Shown piece by piece: positions 54,327 through 63,966 of a DNA stretch of 64,000 nt; positions within the stretch are counted from its first letter, which is position 1; each line of letters begins with the position of its first letter. Both the position numbers and the translations under genes were made by a program. The DNA lies in NCBI GenBank assembly GCA_013322215.1, contig JAAMEZ010000041.1:124001-188000 (forward strand). Reading direction: 5' to 3'. The notes beneath the pieces are model-generated. The model ran no database searches, was not told the DNA's origin, and saw nothing but the letters and a program-made list of their open reading frames with translations. Origin of the DNA: Martinezella rhizogenes. GTDB taxonomy: Bacteria; Pseudomonadota; Alphaproteobacteria; Rhizobiales; Rhizobiaceae.

Positions 54327-55979
54327 TTGGAATCGATAATCGTTCTCATAAATCTCTGCGGCGCCGTCGCGTTGCTGCTGTTCGGCCTGGCCCAGGTGAA
54401 GGACGGAGCCTCCCGTGCGCTTGGGGCCAGATTGCGAACGGGCCTCGCCTCCGGCACGAAAAGCAGCGCCCGGTCGTTTCTATCAGGGTTCGTCGCCACA
54501 GTCGCGCTTCAGAGTTCTACAGCGACGGCGCTGATGGTCTCCTCGTTTGTGGAACGAGAGCTTATCAAGCCTCGCATGGCGCAGGTCGTCCTCCTCGGCG
54601 CCAATGTCGGAACGGCGGTCACCGCCTGGATCGTCGCAACGGGCATCGAATGGGTGTCCCCTGCCCTACTCTTCATCGGCATCATTCTCTATCGAGGCGG
54701 TTCGACCTCCAGGCAGGGCGCCGGAACAGCGTTGCTCGGTATCGCGCTGATGCTGCTGTCACTACACCTACTCAGCAACGCGACCGAGCCGCTTCGCCAT
54801 TCGCCGGCGCTCGCAGCGTTTATCGGCCTGCTTGAAAACGCCTGGCCGGTCGCGATGATCTTTTCCGCGGCCATCGCATTCGCTTCATCTTCAAGCTTGG
54901 CTGCGGTCGTTCTGATTTTGTCGTTGACCTCCACCGGAATCCTCTCTGGCGGGCTTGTCGTAGCGCTGGTTCTTGGAGCCAATTTCGGTGGCGCAATACC
55001 TCCGGTGATCGCGTCGTTATCAGCATCGGCGGCGGCCAGGCGGGTCACACTAGGCAATCTGATTGTCCGGGCAATCGGCTGCCTGCTGATCCTGCCAGTG
55101 GCCGATATTTTGGCCAGCTGGCTTTCGATGTTGCCGGTCCCAGCGTCCAAACTTCCCGTGGACGCGCATCTCGCGTTAAATATCGGCCTGGCTCTCCTGG
55201 CCATGCCGTTTTCCCGCCTTCTTGCACGGTGGATGGGGGTCCTCATCCCCGCGTCCGAACAGGCTGACAACACACCGAAATTCCTCGATCCGGATGAGCT
55301 ATCAACACCAGTCGTAGCACTGACGAGTGCTGCACGCGAAGTGCTTGGCGTTGGAGACCTGATCGAAAGAATGCTCTTGAGAGTGTCGGACGCGTTCCAG
55401 CAGAACAATGCCGCGAGATTGAAGGATATTGCGCAGCTTGAGCGCCAGGTCGACCGGTTACAGCAGGAGGTCAAGGTCTACTTATCGAAACTCGGCCGTA
55501 CTGGACTGTCGGAAGACGAAGGCCGCCGCTCGATCGTCATCATCGACTACGCCATCAACCTCGAACATATCGGGGATATTGTCGAGAAAGGTCTGCTGCC
55601 CGAGGTCACGAAGAAGATCGCCCACGGTTTGAAATTCTCTGATGACGGCTTCTCCGAACTAACACAACTCTTCCAGCTCACCGTCGATAATCTCCGGATC
55701 GCACAAACAATCCTTATCACCCGGGACATCAATCTCGCGCGTCAGCTCATGGAGCGGAAAGTCGAAGTCCGGCACATGGAAAAACAGTCTTCCGAGCGCC
55801 ACCTGGAACGTCTGCGCGACGGGCGCACCGACAGCCTTCAAACCAGCTCGCTTCACCTCGACATCTTGCGTGATCTCAAGCGGATCAACGCGCATATCGT
55901 CTCGGTTGCTCACCCGATCATGGACGAGCAAGGATTACTGGGCGAGAGCCGTCTCATCGCGGGCGGCTCTGCAGACTGA
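54327..55979 (+). CDS. Na/Pi-cotransporter-like protein with PhoU-type C-terminal domain
   Basis: Protein of 550 residues from a TTG preceded by GAGAGG. The N-terminal 300 residues have the two repeats of the Na/Pi cotransporter family (QSSTATALMVSS and SSSLAAVVLILS) in about eight membrane helices; the C-terminal 220 residues are helical and PhoU-like. It may move phosphate, which agrocinopine breakdown releases. It corresponds by position to orfB of the pTiC58 arc operon. The next gene starts 51 bases after its stop. Confidence 0.8.
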   Translation: MESIIVLINLCGAVALLLFGLAQVKDGASRALGARLRTGLASGTKSSARSFLSGFVATVALQSSTATALMVSSFVERELIKPRMAQVVLLGANVGTAVTAWIVATGIEWVSPALLFIGIILYRGGSTSRQGAGTALLGIALMLLSLHLLSNATEPLRHSPALAAFIGLLENAWPVAMIFSAAIAFASSSSLAAVVLILSLTSTGILSGGLVVALVLGANFGGAIPPVIASLSASAAARRVTLGNLIVRAIGCLLILPVADILASWLSMLPVPASKLPVDAHLALNIGLALLAMPFSRLLARWMGVLIPASEQADNTPKFLDPDELSTPVVALTSAAREVLGVGDLIERMLLRVSDAFQQNNAARLKDIAQLERQVDRLQQEVKVYLSKLGRTGLSEDEGRRSIVIIDYAINLEHIGDIVEKGLLPEVTKKIAHGLKFSDDGFSELTQLFQLTVDNLRIAQTILITRDINLARQLMERKVEVRHMEKQSSERHLERLRDGRTDSLQTSSLHLDILRDLKRINAHIVSVAHPIMDEQGLLGESRLIAGGSAD

Positions 55980-56030
55980 GTGAAAGAAAATCAACTCGTC
56001 CTCGTAAGACGACACATACTGGAAATTGAA

Positions 56031-57488
56031 ATGCAAAACAAAGTGCAGTTTATCACCTATGTTGACCGCCTGACCAGAGGTGGTTTCAGGCAATTGAAGG
56101 AACTGGTCGATGGCAAGTTCGCTGGCCTGTTCGGCGGCGTCCATGTCTTGCCTTTCTTCAATCCGATCGATGGCGCTGATGCCGGATTCGATCCAACAGA
56201 TCACACGATCGTCGATCCGCGCCTCGGCGACTGGGAGGATGTGCGGGCTTTGTCGGGATCCGTGGAAATCATGGCCGATCTTATCGTCAACCATGTCTCA
56301 TCGCAATCCGGCGCATTCACGGACTTCATTGCCAAGGGTTCGGCGTCCGAATTTGCCGACATGTTCATGACGTTCGATAAGGTATTTCCCGATGGCGCCA
56401 CCGAAGAAGACCTTCTGAGGATCTATCGACCGCGCCCCGGTTTACCGTTTTCGAAGGTGACCCTGGCTGATGGTACTCAGCGGATGCTCTGGACAACCTT
56501 CACACCGGAGCAGATCGACATCGATGTCCACAGCGCCAAAGGCACAACCTATCTCGAAACGATCCTCGATCGCTTTTCGGAGGCGAATGTGACGGCGATC
56601 CGCCTCGACGCCGCGGGATACGCGATCAAGAAAGCGGGCAGCAGTTGCTTCATGATCGACGATACCTACGCATTCCTCGAAGAAGTGGCTGGAAAGGCCC
56701 GCAACCGCGGCATGGAGGTTCTGGTTGAGATTCATAGTTATCATCGTGACCAAATCGAGATCGCGAAGAAGGTCGACCGGGTCTATGATTTCGCACTACC
56801 ACCGCTCATCTTGCATGCATTGTTTACGGGAGACGCCACGCCGCTGGCAAAGTGGCTGGCAATAAGCCCCCGTAACGCGATCACCGTTCTCGACACCCAT
56901 GACGGGATCGGCGTTATAGATGTCGGTGCCCATAGCGACGGCCGGGCGGGCCTCCTCGAACCCCAGGCGATCGACAATCTTGTGGAAGAGATCCATAGGC
57001 GATCGGATGGCCAGAGCCGCCAGGCGACGGGGGCCGCTGCATCGAATCTGGACCTTTATCAGGTAAACTGCACCTACTATGACGCGCTTGGTCGCAACGA
57101 TAATGATTATCTCATCGCTCGGGCAATTCAGTTTTTTGCTCCAGGAATTCCGCAAGTCTATTATGTCGGTTTATTGGGCGGTGTAAACGATATGGACCTG
57201 CTCGCCAAAACGGGCGTGGGGCGTGACATTAACCGGCACTATTACGGCAACGACGAAATCGGTACGGCCCTTGAGACGCCGCTCTTCCATCGCCTTTCAA
57301 ATCTGATCCGTTTCAGGAACACCCATCCCGCCTTCGGTGGAGCGCTCAAGGCCACCATTGCTGATGCCGGAGCGTTGGTGCTTTCATGGCAACACGGCGA
57401 TGCTTTTGCTGAATTGAAGATCTCATTTGCCGACCGCAAGGCGAGCATTGCCGCATCTGGTCAGAGCGAGATGCAGATCGTCGAGTGA
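56031..57488 (+). CDS. splA: Sucrose phosphorylase (GH13_18)
   Basis: Protein of 485 residues from MQNKVQFITYVDRLTRGGFR; a GTG 17 codons upstream is possible. Sucrose phosphorylase family signs: nucleophile Asp in AIRLDAAGY, acid/base Glu in VLVEIHSYH, and transition-state Asp in DTHDGIGVIDV. It turns sucrose and phosphate into glucose-1-phosphate and fructose. Since AccF releases sucrose and AccG phosphate, the enzyme fits the last step of agrocinopine use. The arc operon of pTiC58 has the same gene. Confidence 0.88.
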   Translation: MQNKVQFITYVDRLTRGGFRQLKELVDGKFAGLFGGVHVLPFFNPIDGADAGFDPTDHTIVDPRLGDWEDVRALSGSVEIMADLIVNHVSSQSGAFTDFIAKGSASEFADMFMTFDKVFPDGATEEDLLRIYRPRPGLPFSKVTLADGTQRMLWTTFTPEQIDIDVHSAKGTTYLETILDRFSEANVTAIRLDAAGYAIKKAGSSCFMIDDTYAFLEEVAGKARNRGMEVLVEIHSYHRDQIEIAKKVDRVYDFALPPLILHALFTGDATPLAKWLAISPRNAITVLDTHDGIGVIDVGAHSDGRAGLLEPQAIDNLVEEIHRRSDGQSRQATGAAASNLDLYQVNCTYYDALGRNDNDYLIARAIQFFAPGIPQVYYVGLLGGVNDMDLLAKTGVGRDINRHYYGNDEIGTALETPLFHRLSNLIRFRNTHPAFGGALKATIADAGALVLSWQHGDAFAELKISFADRKASIAASGQSEMQIVE

Positions 57489-57705
57489 ACTGCACGCAAG
57501 TGCCGCTTCCCCGGCTCGATAGCATGTACAGGGGGATAGTACGGATATTCGTGAAGCGTTGGAGCATGTATGCCTCGTGGAAAAATGCTTCGGCTCAGCC
57601 TGAGTTGTCTGGGTAAAAGAGGATGAAAGCAGATTCAGCCCGGCGGTCGGCTGCTGGGAGCAAACGTTAGAGTAGGCATCGCACACCAGCATATGGGGGT
57701 ATGGA

Positions 57706-58410
57706 ATGCAGCACTGGCTGGACAAGTTGACCGATCTTGCCGCAATTCAGGGCGACGAGTGCATCCTGAAGGATGGCCTTGCCGACCTTGCCGAACATTT
57801 CGGCTTCACCGGCTATGCCTATCTCCATATCCAGCACAAACACACCATCGCGGTCACCAATTATCATCGTGACTGGCGATCGGCTTACTTCGAGAACAAC
57901 TTCGACAAGCTCGATCCGGTCGTCAAGCGCGCGAAATCCAGGAAGCACGTCTTTGCCTGGTCCGGCGAACAGGAACGATCGCGGCTATCGAAGGAAGAGC
58001 GTGCCTTCTACGCGCATGCGGCCGATTTCGGCATCCGCTCCGGCATCACCATTCCGATCAAGACCGCCAACGGATCGATGTCGATGTTCACGCTGGCGTC
58101 GGAAAGGCCGGCGATCGACCTCGACCGTGAGATCGACGCGGTCGCAGCCGCGGGCGCCGTCGGGCAGCTCCACGCCCGCATCTCTTTCCTTCAGACCACT
58201 CCGACAGTGGAAGATGCCGCCTGGCTCGATCCGAAAGAGGCGACCTATCTCAGATGGATCGCCGTCGGCATGACGATGGAGGAAGTCGCAGACGTGGAGG
58301 GCGTCAAGTACAACAGCGTCCGTGTCAAGCTCCGCGAGGCCATGAAGCGCTTCGACGTTCGCAGTAAGGCCCATCTCACCGCCCTCGCAATCAGAAGAAA
58401 GCTGATCTGA
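57706..58410 (+). CDS. traR: TraR, quorum-sensing activator of conjugation
   Basis: Protein of 234 residues starting MQHWLDKLTDLAAIQGDECI. The N-terminal domain binds 3-oxo-octanoyl-homoserine lactone; Y53, W57, Y61, D70 and W85 are all present. The LuxR-type helix-turn-helix lies at about 175-225 (MTMEEVADVEGVKYNSVRVK). With autoinducer it activates tra, trb and rep promoters; TraM inhibits it. It sits 217 bases after splA in the AccR-controlled arc unit, so opine controls its level. No tra box was recognised near it. Confidence 0.95.
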   Translation: MQHWLDKLTDLAAIQGDECILKDGLADLAEHFGFTGYAYLHIQHKHTIAVTNYHRDWRSAYFENNFDKLDPVVKRAKSRKHVFAWSGEQERSRLSKEERAFYAHAADFGIRSGITIPIKTANGSMSMFTLASERPAIDLDREIDAVAAAGAVGQLHARISFLQTTPTVEDAAWLDPKEATYLRWIAVGMTMEEVADVEGVKYNSVRVKLREAMKRFDVRSKAHLTALAIRRKLI

Positions 58411-58442
58411 AAACGTGACAGACAAACCAGGGGAGAGGAATG

Positions 58443-58768
58443 ATGTCAGTAACTTCCTATACGTTCTACACCTATTCTCAGGCGACTGCCGATGACCAGG
58501 CGCACTGGCTGCACGGGCACACCACCGTTCAGTTTTTCGATAGCCTGGAAGCGGCCCGGCAGGAGATAGTCAAGTTGCACGAAGACCTAAGCCAGGATCT
58601 CGACCTCACGTGGCGTCCGCTCTATCTCGAAAAAGCGAGACCCGGGCCGTCACAAAAGACCTGCTGCTGTCTTTGCTCAATCGCAACATGGAAGCCCTTA
58701 TCGAGCGGCACATGATTGTTGATACAATCTCCTCCTTCTCTTCGAGCGCTTTAAGCGGGCATAATTGA
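58443..58768 (+). pseudogene. Small conserved-looking gene with a frameshift
   Basis: A good ribosome site (GGGAGAGG) precedes ATGs at 58440 and 58443. The first part reads MSVTSYTFYTYSQATADDQA and on to LDLTWRPLYLEK. After the A run at about 58632 the frame turns to low-complexity Cys/Ser and stops at 58715, while the next frame continues in protein-like sequence, ETRAVTKDLLLSLLNRNMEA then LIERHMIVDTI, to 58768. A one-base change near 58636 probably split a protein of about 107 residues. I do not know the family. Confidence 0.5.
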
Positions 58769-58870
58769 TGGATGCCAGTTCCATGTTTAAATGAAGATTA
58801 AACATCGTATGCAACTATTCGCGCTCTGCCGCGACCTTCGGTCCGGTAAGTATCCTTGGGAGGTCGCCTA

Positions 58871-60610
58871 GTGAATATTCTCAATCGTGGTGCCAATGCA
58901 TGCGCGGTACTTGCTGCCCTCTCTAAGTCTCAGGCCATGATCGAATTCGATCTGTCCGGCAGGATACTCACTGCCAACGACAATTTCTGCCGGGCGCTTG
59001 GCTATGAGCTATCAGAAATTATCGGCAAACATCACAGCATGTTCGTTGAACCGGCATTTGTGAAATCGGCAGACTATAAGGCGTTCTGGGCGAAACTCGC
59101 CGCCGGCAACTTCGACCAGCAGCAATATAAGCGCATCGGCAAGGGCGGCAAGGAAGTCTGGATCGAGGCGTCCTATAACCCTGTCATGCGCCGTGGCAAG
59201 CCGGTCAAGGTTGTCAAGATCGCCACCGACATCACCGCCCAGAAGCTGAAAGTTGCAGAAGATGCCGGCAAGATCGAGGCTTTGTCGCGGGCGCAGGCGA
59301 TTATCGAGTTCACGCCGACCGGCGACGTCCTGACCGCCAACGAGAATTTCCTGTCCGCCCTCGGATATTCTCTGAGCGAGATCCAGGGCAAACACCATTC
59401 GATGTTCTGCGAACCATCCTATACCGCGTCGCCCGACTATCGGAATTTCTGGAAGATGCTTGCAGGCGGGGATTTGATGGCGGACGAGTTCATGCGGCTC
59501 GGCAAGGGTGGTCGCAAGGTCTTTATCCAGGCCTCATACAATCCGATTTTCGATATGAACGGCAGAGTCTTCAAAGTCGTGAAATTCGCGACCGACGTGA
59601 CGGCCCGGGTCGAAAACGTCGAACAGCTCGCGGGCTGCCTGAACAGTCTGGCGGACGGTGACCTGGCGCAGCAAATCGAAAAACCGTTCATCCCCTCGCT
59701 CGAACGTTTGCGCACCGATTTCAACGCCGCCTCCGACAAGCTGAAGCGCGCGATGGCGACTGTCGCCGACAACGCCAGGGCGATCTCCGCGGGATCCAGC
59801 GAGATTCGGACCGCCGCCGACGAGCTGGCAAAACGCACCGAGCAACAAGCCGCCTCGGTCGAGGAGACCGCCGCTGCGCTCGAGGAAATCACCACAACGG
59901 TCAAGGATTCCAGTCGTCGGGCGGAGGAGGCTGGCCAACTCGTTGCACGCACCCGCGAACATGCAGAGCATTCCGGGCAGGTGGTGCGCGACGCGATCGG
60001 CGCCATGGATCAGATCGAAACGTCCTCTCGCGAGATCTCCAACATCATCGGTGTCATCGATGAGATCGCGTTCCAGACCAACCTCCTGGCGCTGAATGCC
60101 GGTGTCGAAGCGGCCCGTGCCGGCGAAGCGGGCAAGGGATTCGCGGTCGTCGCGCAGGAAGTCCGCGAGCTCGCGCAGCGATCGGCCAAGGCCGCCAAGG
60201 AAATCAAGACGCTGATCACCGCGTCGGGTAGCCAGGTCCAGAGCGGGGTATCGCTTGTCACGAAAGCCGGTTCCGCGCTGCAGGAAATCGCGACCCAGGT
60301 CCACGACATCAACACGAATGTCGTCGCGATTGTCGAAGCGGCACGCGAGCAGTCGAACGCTCTCGGTGAGATCAACAAGGCCGTGAACAGCGTCGATCAG
60401 GGAACGCAACAAAACGCCGCGATGGTCGAGGAGCAGACGGCGGCCAGCCACAGCCTTGCTCGCGAGGCCGCCGCGCTATTCGAGCTGCTGGAGCATTTCA
60501 GGTTCGATGACACCGGCCGAACGCAAGCGTTTGCTGGCCAGGTTCATCGGCCATCCGTCGCGCCAGTCGCCAAACCGTCGAGCCGCGCTGCCCAGGTCTT
60601 CGCTGCGTAG
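58871..60610 (+). CDS. mcpA: Soluble methyl-accepting chemotaxis protein with two PAS domains
   Basis: Protein of 579 residues from a GTG with GGGAGG eight bases upstream. Two PAS domains in tandem (about 15-125 and 135-250) share motifs such as GYELSEIIGKHHSMFVEP and GYSLSEIQGKHHSMFCEP. A coiled-coil methylation region leads to the MCP signalling tip (DEIAFQTNLLALNAGVEAAR). There is no membrane segment, so it senses a cytoplasmic signal, perhaps redox or energy if PAS binds a cofactor. An mcpA gene is known at the end of the pTiC58 arc operon. Confidence 0.88.
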   Translation: MNILNRGANACAVLAALSKSQAMIEFDLSGRILTANDNFCRALGYELSEIIGKHHSMFVEPAFVKSADYKAFWAKLAAGNFDQQQYKRIGKGGKEVWIEASYNPVMRRGKPVKVVKIATDITAQKLKVAEDAGKIEALSRAQAIIEFTPTGDVLTANENFLSALGYSLSEIQGKHHSMFCEPSYTASPDYRNFWKMLAGGDLMADEFMRLGKGGRKVFIQASYNPIFDMNGRVFKVVKFATDVTARVENVEQLAGCLNSLADGDLAQQIEKPFIPSLERLRTDFNAASDKLKRAMATVADNARAISAGSSEIRTAADELAKRTEQQAASVEETAAALEEITTTVKDSSRRAEEAGQLVARTREHAEHSGQVVRDAIGAMDQIETSSREISNIIGVIDEIAFQTNLLALNAGVEAARAGEAGKGFAVVAQEVRELAQRSAKAAKEIKTLITASGSQVQSGVSLVTKAGSALQEIATQVHDINTNVVAIVEAAREQSNALGEINKAVNSVDQGTQQNAAMVEEQTAASHSLAREAAALFELLEHFRFDDTGRTQAFAGQVHRPSVAPVAKPSSRAAQVFAA

Positions 60611-60772
60611 GGTTCCACCGCGGTCGGTATCAAAGAGACCGAACGGAGGAGCTCGTGTCACGCCGCCTTGCCTCCGATGAAGATAGCGGGTCTGAGCTGC
60701 CGCAATAGTTCAGGACCGATATGACATCATAGCCCGCTATAAAAATTCGCCATGAGACAAACGGAAGCCGGT

Positions 60773-61081
60773 TCAGTTCACGGAGGCGTTCGGGATATAG
60801 CCAAGAATGCTGATTAGCGTGCTGACAGCGCTCATCTGCGCGTGCATCTCGATACTGGCCTCGATGTAACACAGATGCTGTGGGCCTCCGACTTCCTTTC
60901 CCGACTTATAGCTTTCCGGCAGGGCCTGGAAAAGTTCGTCGGCCTTTTCGACAAGTCGCCGATGTGCACGGATTGCGTCTATGGTCAGTTTCTCGAGGTC
61001 AGCCGGGTGTAGTCCACGAGTTAAGCCGACCAGTGGCCGGAGCTCAACTTTTTTCGTCAATGTTGCATCTTCCGATTCCAT
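60773..61081 (-). CDS. traM: TraM, TraR antiactivator
   Basis: Protein of 102 residues, the family's exact length, all helical. It binds TraR and blocks its DNA binding, setting a threshold for quorum-dependent conjugation. It is convergent with the arc unit and lies beyond the end of the traAFBH genes, the same arrangement as on pTiC58. Confidence 0.94.
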   Translation of the reverse strand: MESEDATLTKKVELRPLVGLTRGLHPADLEKLTIDAIRAHRRLVEKADELFQALPESYKSGKEVGGPQHLCYIEASIEMHAQMSAVSTLISILGYIPNASVN

Positions 61082-61606
61082 TCCTGACCTAACCCTGGTT
61101 TTGTCTGCGGTGCGCCCCCGCCGACGTTGAACCCTTTGAACCCTAGCCGGGGGTTAGAATCCGAGATGAATCGGCCCTGAGACCTTTAGCACCGAGGCGC
61201 CTGGACATGAGTCACAGGCCCCCGGCCACAAGGTCAGAGGGTTCCTGGCACCGTTTCGGTCAGCGCCAACCGTTCATCTGCGGATTCTAAGCCGCAACAC
61301 AGCGCGTACTGCGTCATGCCCCTTATAAGAGCCATTCCAAAGAGATGCCAGCGCCGATCGACAGAACGACGGTGCAAATCTTCACATGCCCATCTCGATG
61401 CAAGGCACAAAATACCTCAAGGCCTATGCTTTCGAAGAAGAAATCAACGCGACTTGCGACCAGGGATAGAATGCATTGTTGAAGCGTGACGACACTTAGT
61501 TGTTTTCCGCCATGGTCTCATTAAGTGCGATTCGCTTGGCCCACGGACCGAGCGATTTTTCCCTCCTGGCCCGCGTTCATCCACGCAGACGCGAGGAACC
61601 TGTTCC
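61082..61606. other. Spacer between traM and traH
   Basis: About 525 bases without a gene. It should hold the traM promoter and the end of the traAFBH transcript. Two distant inverted arms occur: TTAGAATCCG (61154-61163) and CGGATTCTAA (61281-61290), each followed on the inner side by similar GATGAA/TTCATC. No clear tra box was found. Confidence 0.5.
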
Positions 61607-62236
61607 TCACTTCCCGCGCGCGCCGATGCCGGAAAGGTCGATCCGAATACCGGCCTTGTTCGGGTCAGCTGGTTCCGCCTCGAGTGCAGTATCGACGTTG
61701 CCGCCCTTCATCTTGTCACTACCGGCTTCGGACGTTTCCGCTTCCACCCCTGGATCCGGCTCTGGCAGCTTCACGTCGCCCGGATCGGCTGCCCGGAACA
61801 CCGCTGTCCCCTCGAAATACCCCGTTTGCCATGCGATGATCGCGTCTTCAAAAACCTGCGGAAGGACCTCGCTTTCGGGAGGGTTACCGTACCATTTGGT
61901 GACGATACGATAGACTTTGGCGAACAGGGCCGTGCCCATCTTGATGTTTTCGCAAGGCTCGATCAGGTCCGGCTTCAACTGGCCCGCCTCGACGATACCG
62001 AGGCCGGCGGGATACTGCGTCAAGCCGACGCGAACGATATTGCGGCCGAGGTTCTGGCGTATCAATGCGAGCGCTTCGTCCGGCGTTGTCGGCTTCGGCA
62101 CCAGAACGATGCGGTTGCCGGAGCGGACAGTGACCGCGAGCGGGTCCGGCGCCCCTGCCCGTTCGATGAACTCTTCGACGATCGCGGGCTTCAGGCCGGG
62201 ATCGCTGCATTCCTTGATGAGGGCGGAATCGACCAT
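61607..62236 (-). CDS. traH: TraH, conjugal transfer protein
   Basis: Protein of 209 residues, last gene of traAFBH. The first 140 residues have a mixed alpha/beta pattern and the C-terminal 60 are acidic and Pro-rich, ending KAGIRIDLSGIGARGK. Its exact task in Ti plasmid transfer is not known. It follows traB after 13 bases. Confidence 0.85.
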   Translation of the reverse strand: MVDSALIKECSDPGLKPAIVEEFIERAGAPDPLAVTVRSGNRIVLVPKPTTPDEALALIRQNLGRNIVRVGLTQYPAGLGIVEAGQLKPDLIEPCENIKMGTALFAKVYRIVTKWYGNPPESEVLPQVFEDAIIAWQTGYFEGTAVFRAADPGDVKLPEPDPGVEAETSEAGSDKMKGGNVDTALEAEPADPNKAGIRIDLSGIGARGK

Positions 62237-62249
62237 CGCGAAAGTCTCC

Positions 62250-63515
62250 TTATGTGTTGAAAGCCGTGACGACGGGTCGCCCGAAGAGTTTCGCCCAGGC
62301 GATCACGCCTGCTTGTTGGATGGCGACGATCGACGTTCCCTCGGTCCACCATCCGTTGCCCGTGGCGACGATGGCGGCGGGGGAAAACAGCATCGAGTGC
62401 AGTATGGGCCAGACGATGAGCTGCTCGTAGCAGATCAGCGGCGCGATCCTCGTGCCAGCGAGATCCACGGCCGGGTTGGCGAAGAAATGCGCTTGAGCGC
62501 CACCGCCCTGCCCGGTCCATTGCAACCATGGCTGCCACATCGATACCGGGATCGGCATGCGCTCGCGATAGAGGATCCGTGCTTCACCCTCCGAGACCGT
62601 CACCATGACGTTGTCGTAGCCGCCCGGATCGATGACGGCCGCGCCGGCGATCACGGTGACGTCCGCCCCTCGCAAGCCCGCCTGCCAAAGCCGTGCGACA
62701 GTCGGGGTCCATAAGCCGAGGGCGCTTTCGGGAAGAACGATGACACGGGTTTCCGCTCCTGCCGCCGCGCGCACCGTTGCGATCAGGTCACGGTGATGGT
62801 CAAGCGAACCATCACGTCCAAGCGTTTGACCCTGTTCGAGGTCGACGCCTTTCCATCCATCCGGTAGGACAGGTTGCGTCCACGTAGCGGCGGACCAGAA
62901 CCAGAAGCCTCCCAGGGCAATGGCAGCAGCCGGCCAGTATCGCGATGTCATCATCGCGAGGCCGGCTGTGGTCGCACCCAGCCCCCACCATCCAAAGCCG
63001 GGAAACAGAATGCCCGCTGCGGTCAGTGGATGCGCCCACCCGGTGATGCCGAAGGGCGGCAGCCCCATCAGCACCGCGGCCGCAAGGTAGCGCACCGGCT
63101 TTCCCCAACCCAGAGCGCCCCTTCCCGGGAGCCTCTTTTGCAAGCGCGCGGGCCAGAACGCCGCATGCACGGCGACAAAGCCGGCCGAGGCCGCCAGCCA
63201 TAGCAGGAGGCCGGGCCAGAAATCGGCGGCGTAGAAGTTCGCCACACCCTGCGGCAGGCCGCGCGAGGCGGTGAGGAAGTACCCGGCAGACACCGCGCCC
63301 GCAACCAGTCGTGATGGAGATTGCGCCCATAGCAACGGAAAGAGCATGGCTGTCGGAAGAAGGAGGGCCTCGCCGCTCCAGCCGACCGCTCCGACGGCGA
63401 TCGAAAGCAGGATCAGGAGCGCCACACGCCAGCGGTCACGGGTCAAACGTGAACACCGGCCGCGCCTGACCGAGAAGGCCGGATGCCGGGATCGGCCCAA
63501 AATATCGTGAATCAT
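62250..63515 (-). CDS. traB: TraB, membrane-bound CN-hydrolase-like conjugation protein
   Basis: Up to 421 residues from the ATG at 63515, which overlaps traF by 80 bases; a GTG at 63425, just after the traF stop, is an alternative start. Five or six N-terminal membrane helices are followed by a nitrilase-type domain like that of apolipoprotein N-acyltransferase, with Glu in VIVLPESALG and Cys in PLICYEQLI. The gene is needed for efficient conjugation but its reaction is not known. Confidence 0.82.
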   Translation of the reverse strand: MIHDILGRSRHPAFSVRRGRCSRLTRDRWRVALLILLSIAVGAVGWSGEALLLPTAMLFPLLWAQSPSRLVAGAVSAGYFLTASRGLPQGVANFYAADFWPGLLLWLAASAGFVAVHAAFWPARLQKRLPGRGALGWGKPVRYLAAAVLMGLPPFGITGWAHPLTAAGILFPGFGWWGLGATTAGLAMMTSRYWPAAAIALGGFWFWSAATWTQPVLPDGWKGVDLEQGQTLGRDGSLDHHRDLIATVRAAAGAETRVIVLPESALGLWTPTVARLWQAGLRGADVTVIAGAAVIDPGGYDNVMVTVSEGEARILYRERMPIPVSMWQPWLQWTGQGGGAQAHFFANPAVDLAGTRIAPLICYEQLIVWPILHSMLFSPAAIVATGNGWWTEGTSIVAIQQAGVIAWAKLFGRPVVTAFNT

Positions 63516-63966
63516 AGGAGCTCGCAAAGGATGAGTGAAGAAAGAGATGGCCGGGTGGCACGACGCCGCCGGGATAGGGATGGATCGCCCTGCCGGCACC
63601 ATCCGTCGCCCGCACAGCGGATGCGGGTACCGGGCGGCCGTCGATGATGACCTCGCCGGCGATCTCGACCCGGTCGCCGGGAAGAGCGACAATGGTCTTG
63701 ATCAGCGGCGCAAAACCGCCCCTGCAAAGCCCGCGGTGGAGATATCCGCGCTCTAGCGCCTCGATGAACGGCGCGTTCGACGGCGGGCAGATGAACACCA
63801 GATCCCCGACCTCAGGGGAGCGGTTCAATGCCTCGATGCGCCAGAGCCCGAGCGGCTCGCTTGGTGTTAGGTTCAGGCGATAGCCGCCGACCGCGGCGAC
63901 GACCGATTCGCAGAGAATGACGGTCACAGAGGCACGGATCAGGATGATCGCCCGGCGCGGCGTCAT
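63436..63966 (-). CDS. traF: TraF, signal-peptidase-like pilin maturation protease
   Basis: Protein of 176 residues of the S26C group. One N-terminal membrane helix (about 7-28), the catalytic Ser36 in LTPSEPLGLW and Lys90 in LIKTIVALPGDRVEI. In RP4 the same family member cuts and cyclises the TrbC pilin; the same is expected for Ti plasmid TrbC. The start overlaps the traA stop as ATGA. Confidence 0.93.
   Translation of the reverse strand: MTPRRAIILIRASVTVILCESVVAAVGGYRLNLTPSEPLGLWRIEALNRSPEVGDLVFICPPSNAPFIEALERGYLHRGLCRGGFAPLIKTIVALPGDRVEIAGEVIIDGRPVPASAVRATDGAGRAIHPYPGGVVPPGHLFLHSSFASSYDSRYFGPIPASGLLGQARPVFTFDP

Noticed and set aside
59534..60451. 305-codon minus-strand frame
   Set aside because: It is antisense to the chemoreceptor gene, with low-complexity Leu/Arg/Asp sequence typical of a mirror frame of an Ala/Glu-rich coiled coil.
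61082..61606. tra box near traM
   Set aside because: No 18-base dyad like ATGTGCAGATCTGCACAT was found in the spacer.
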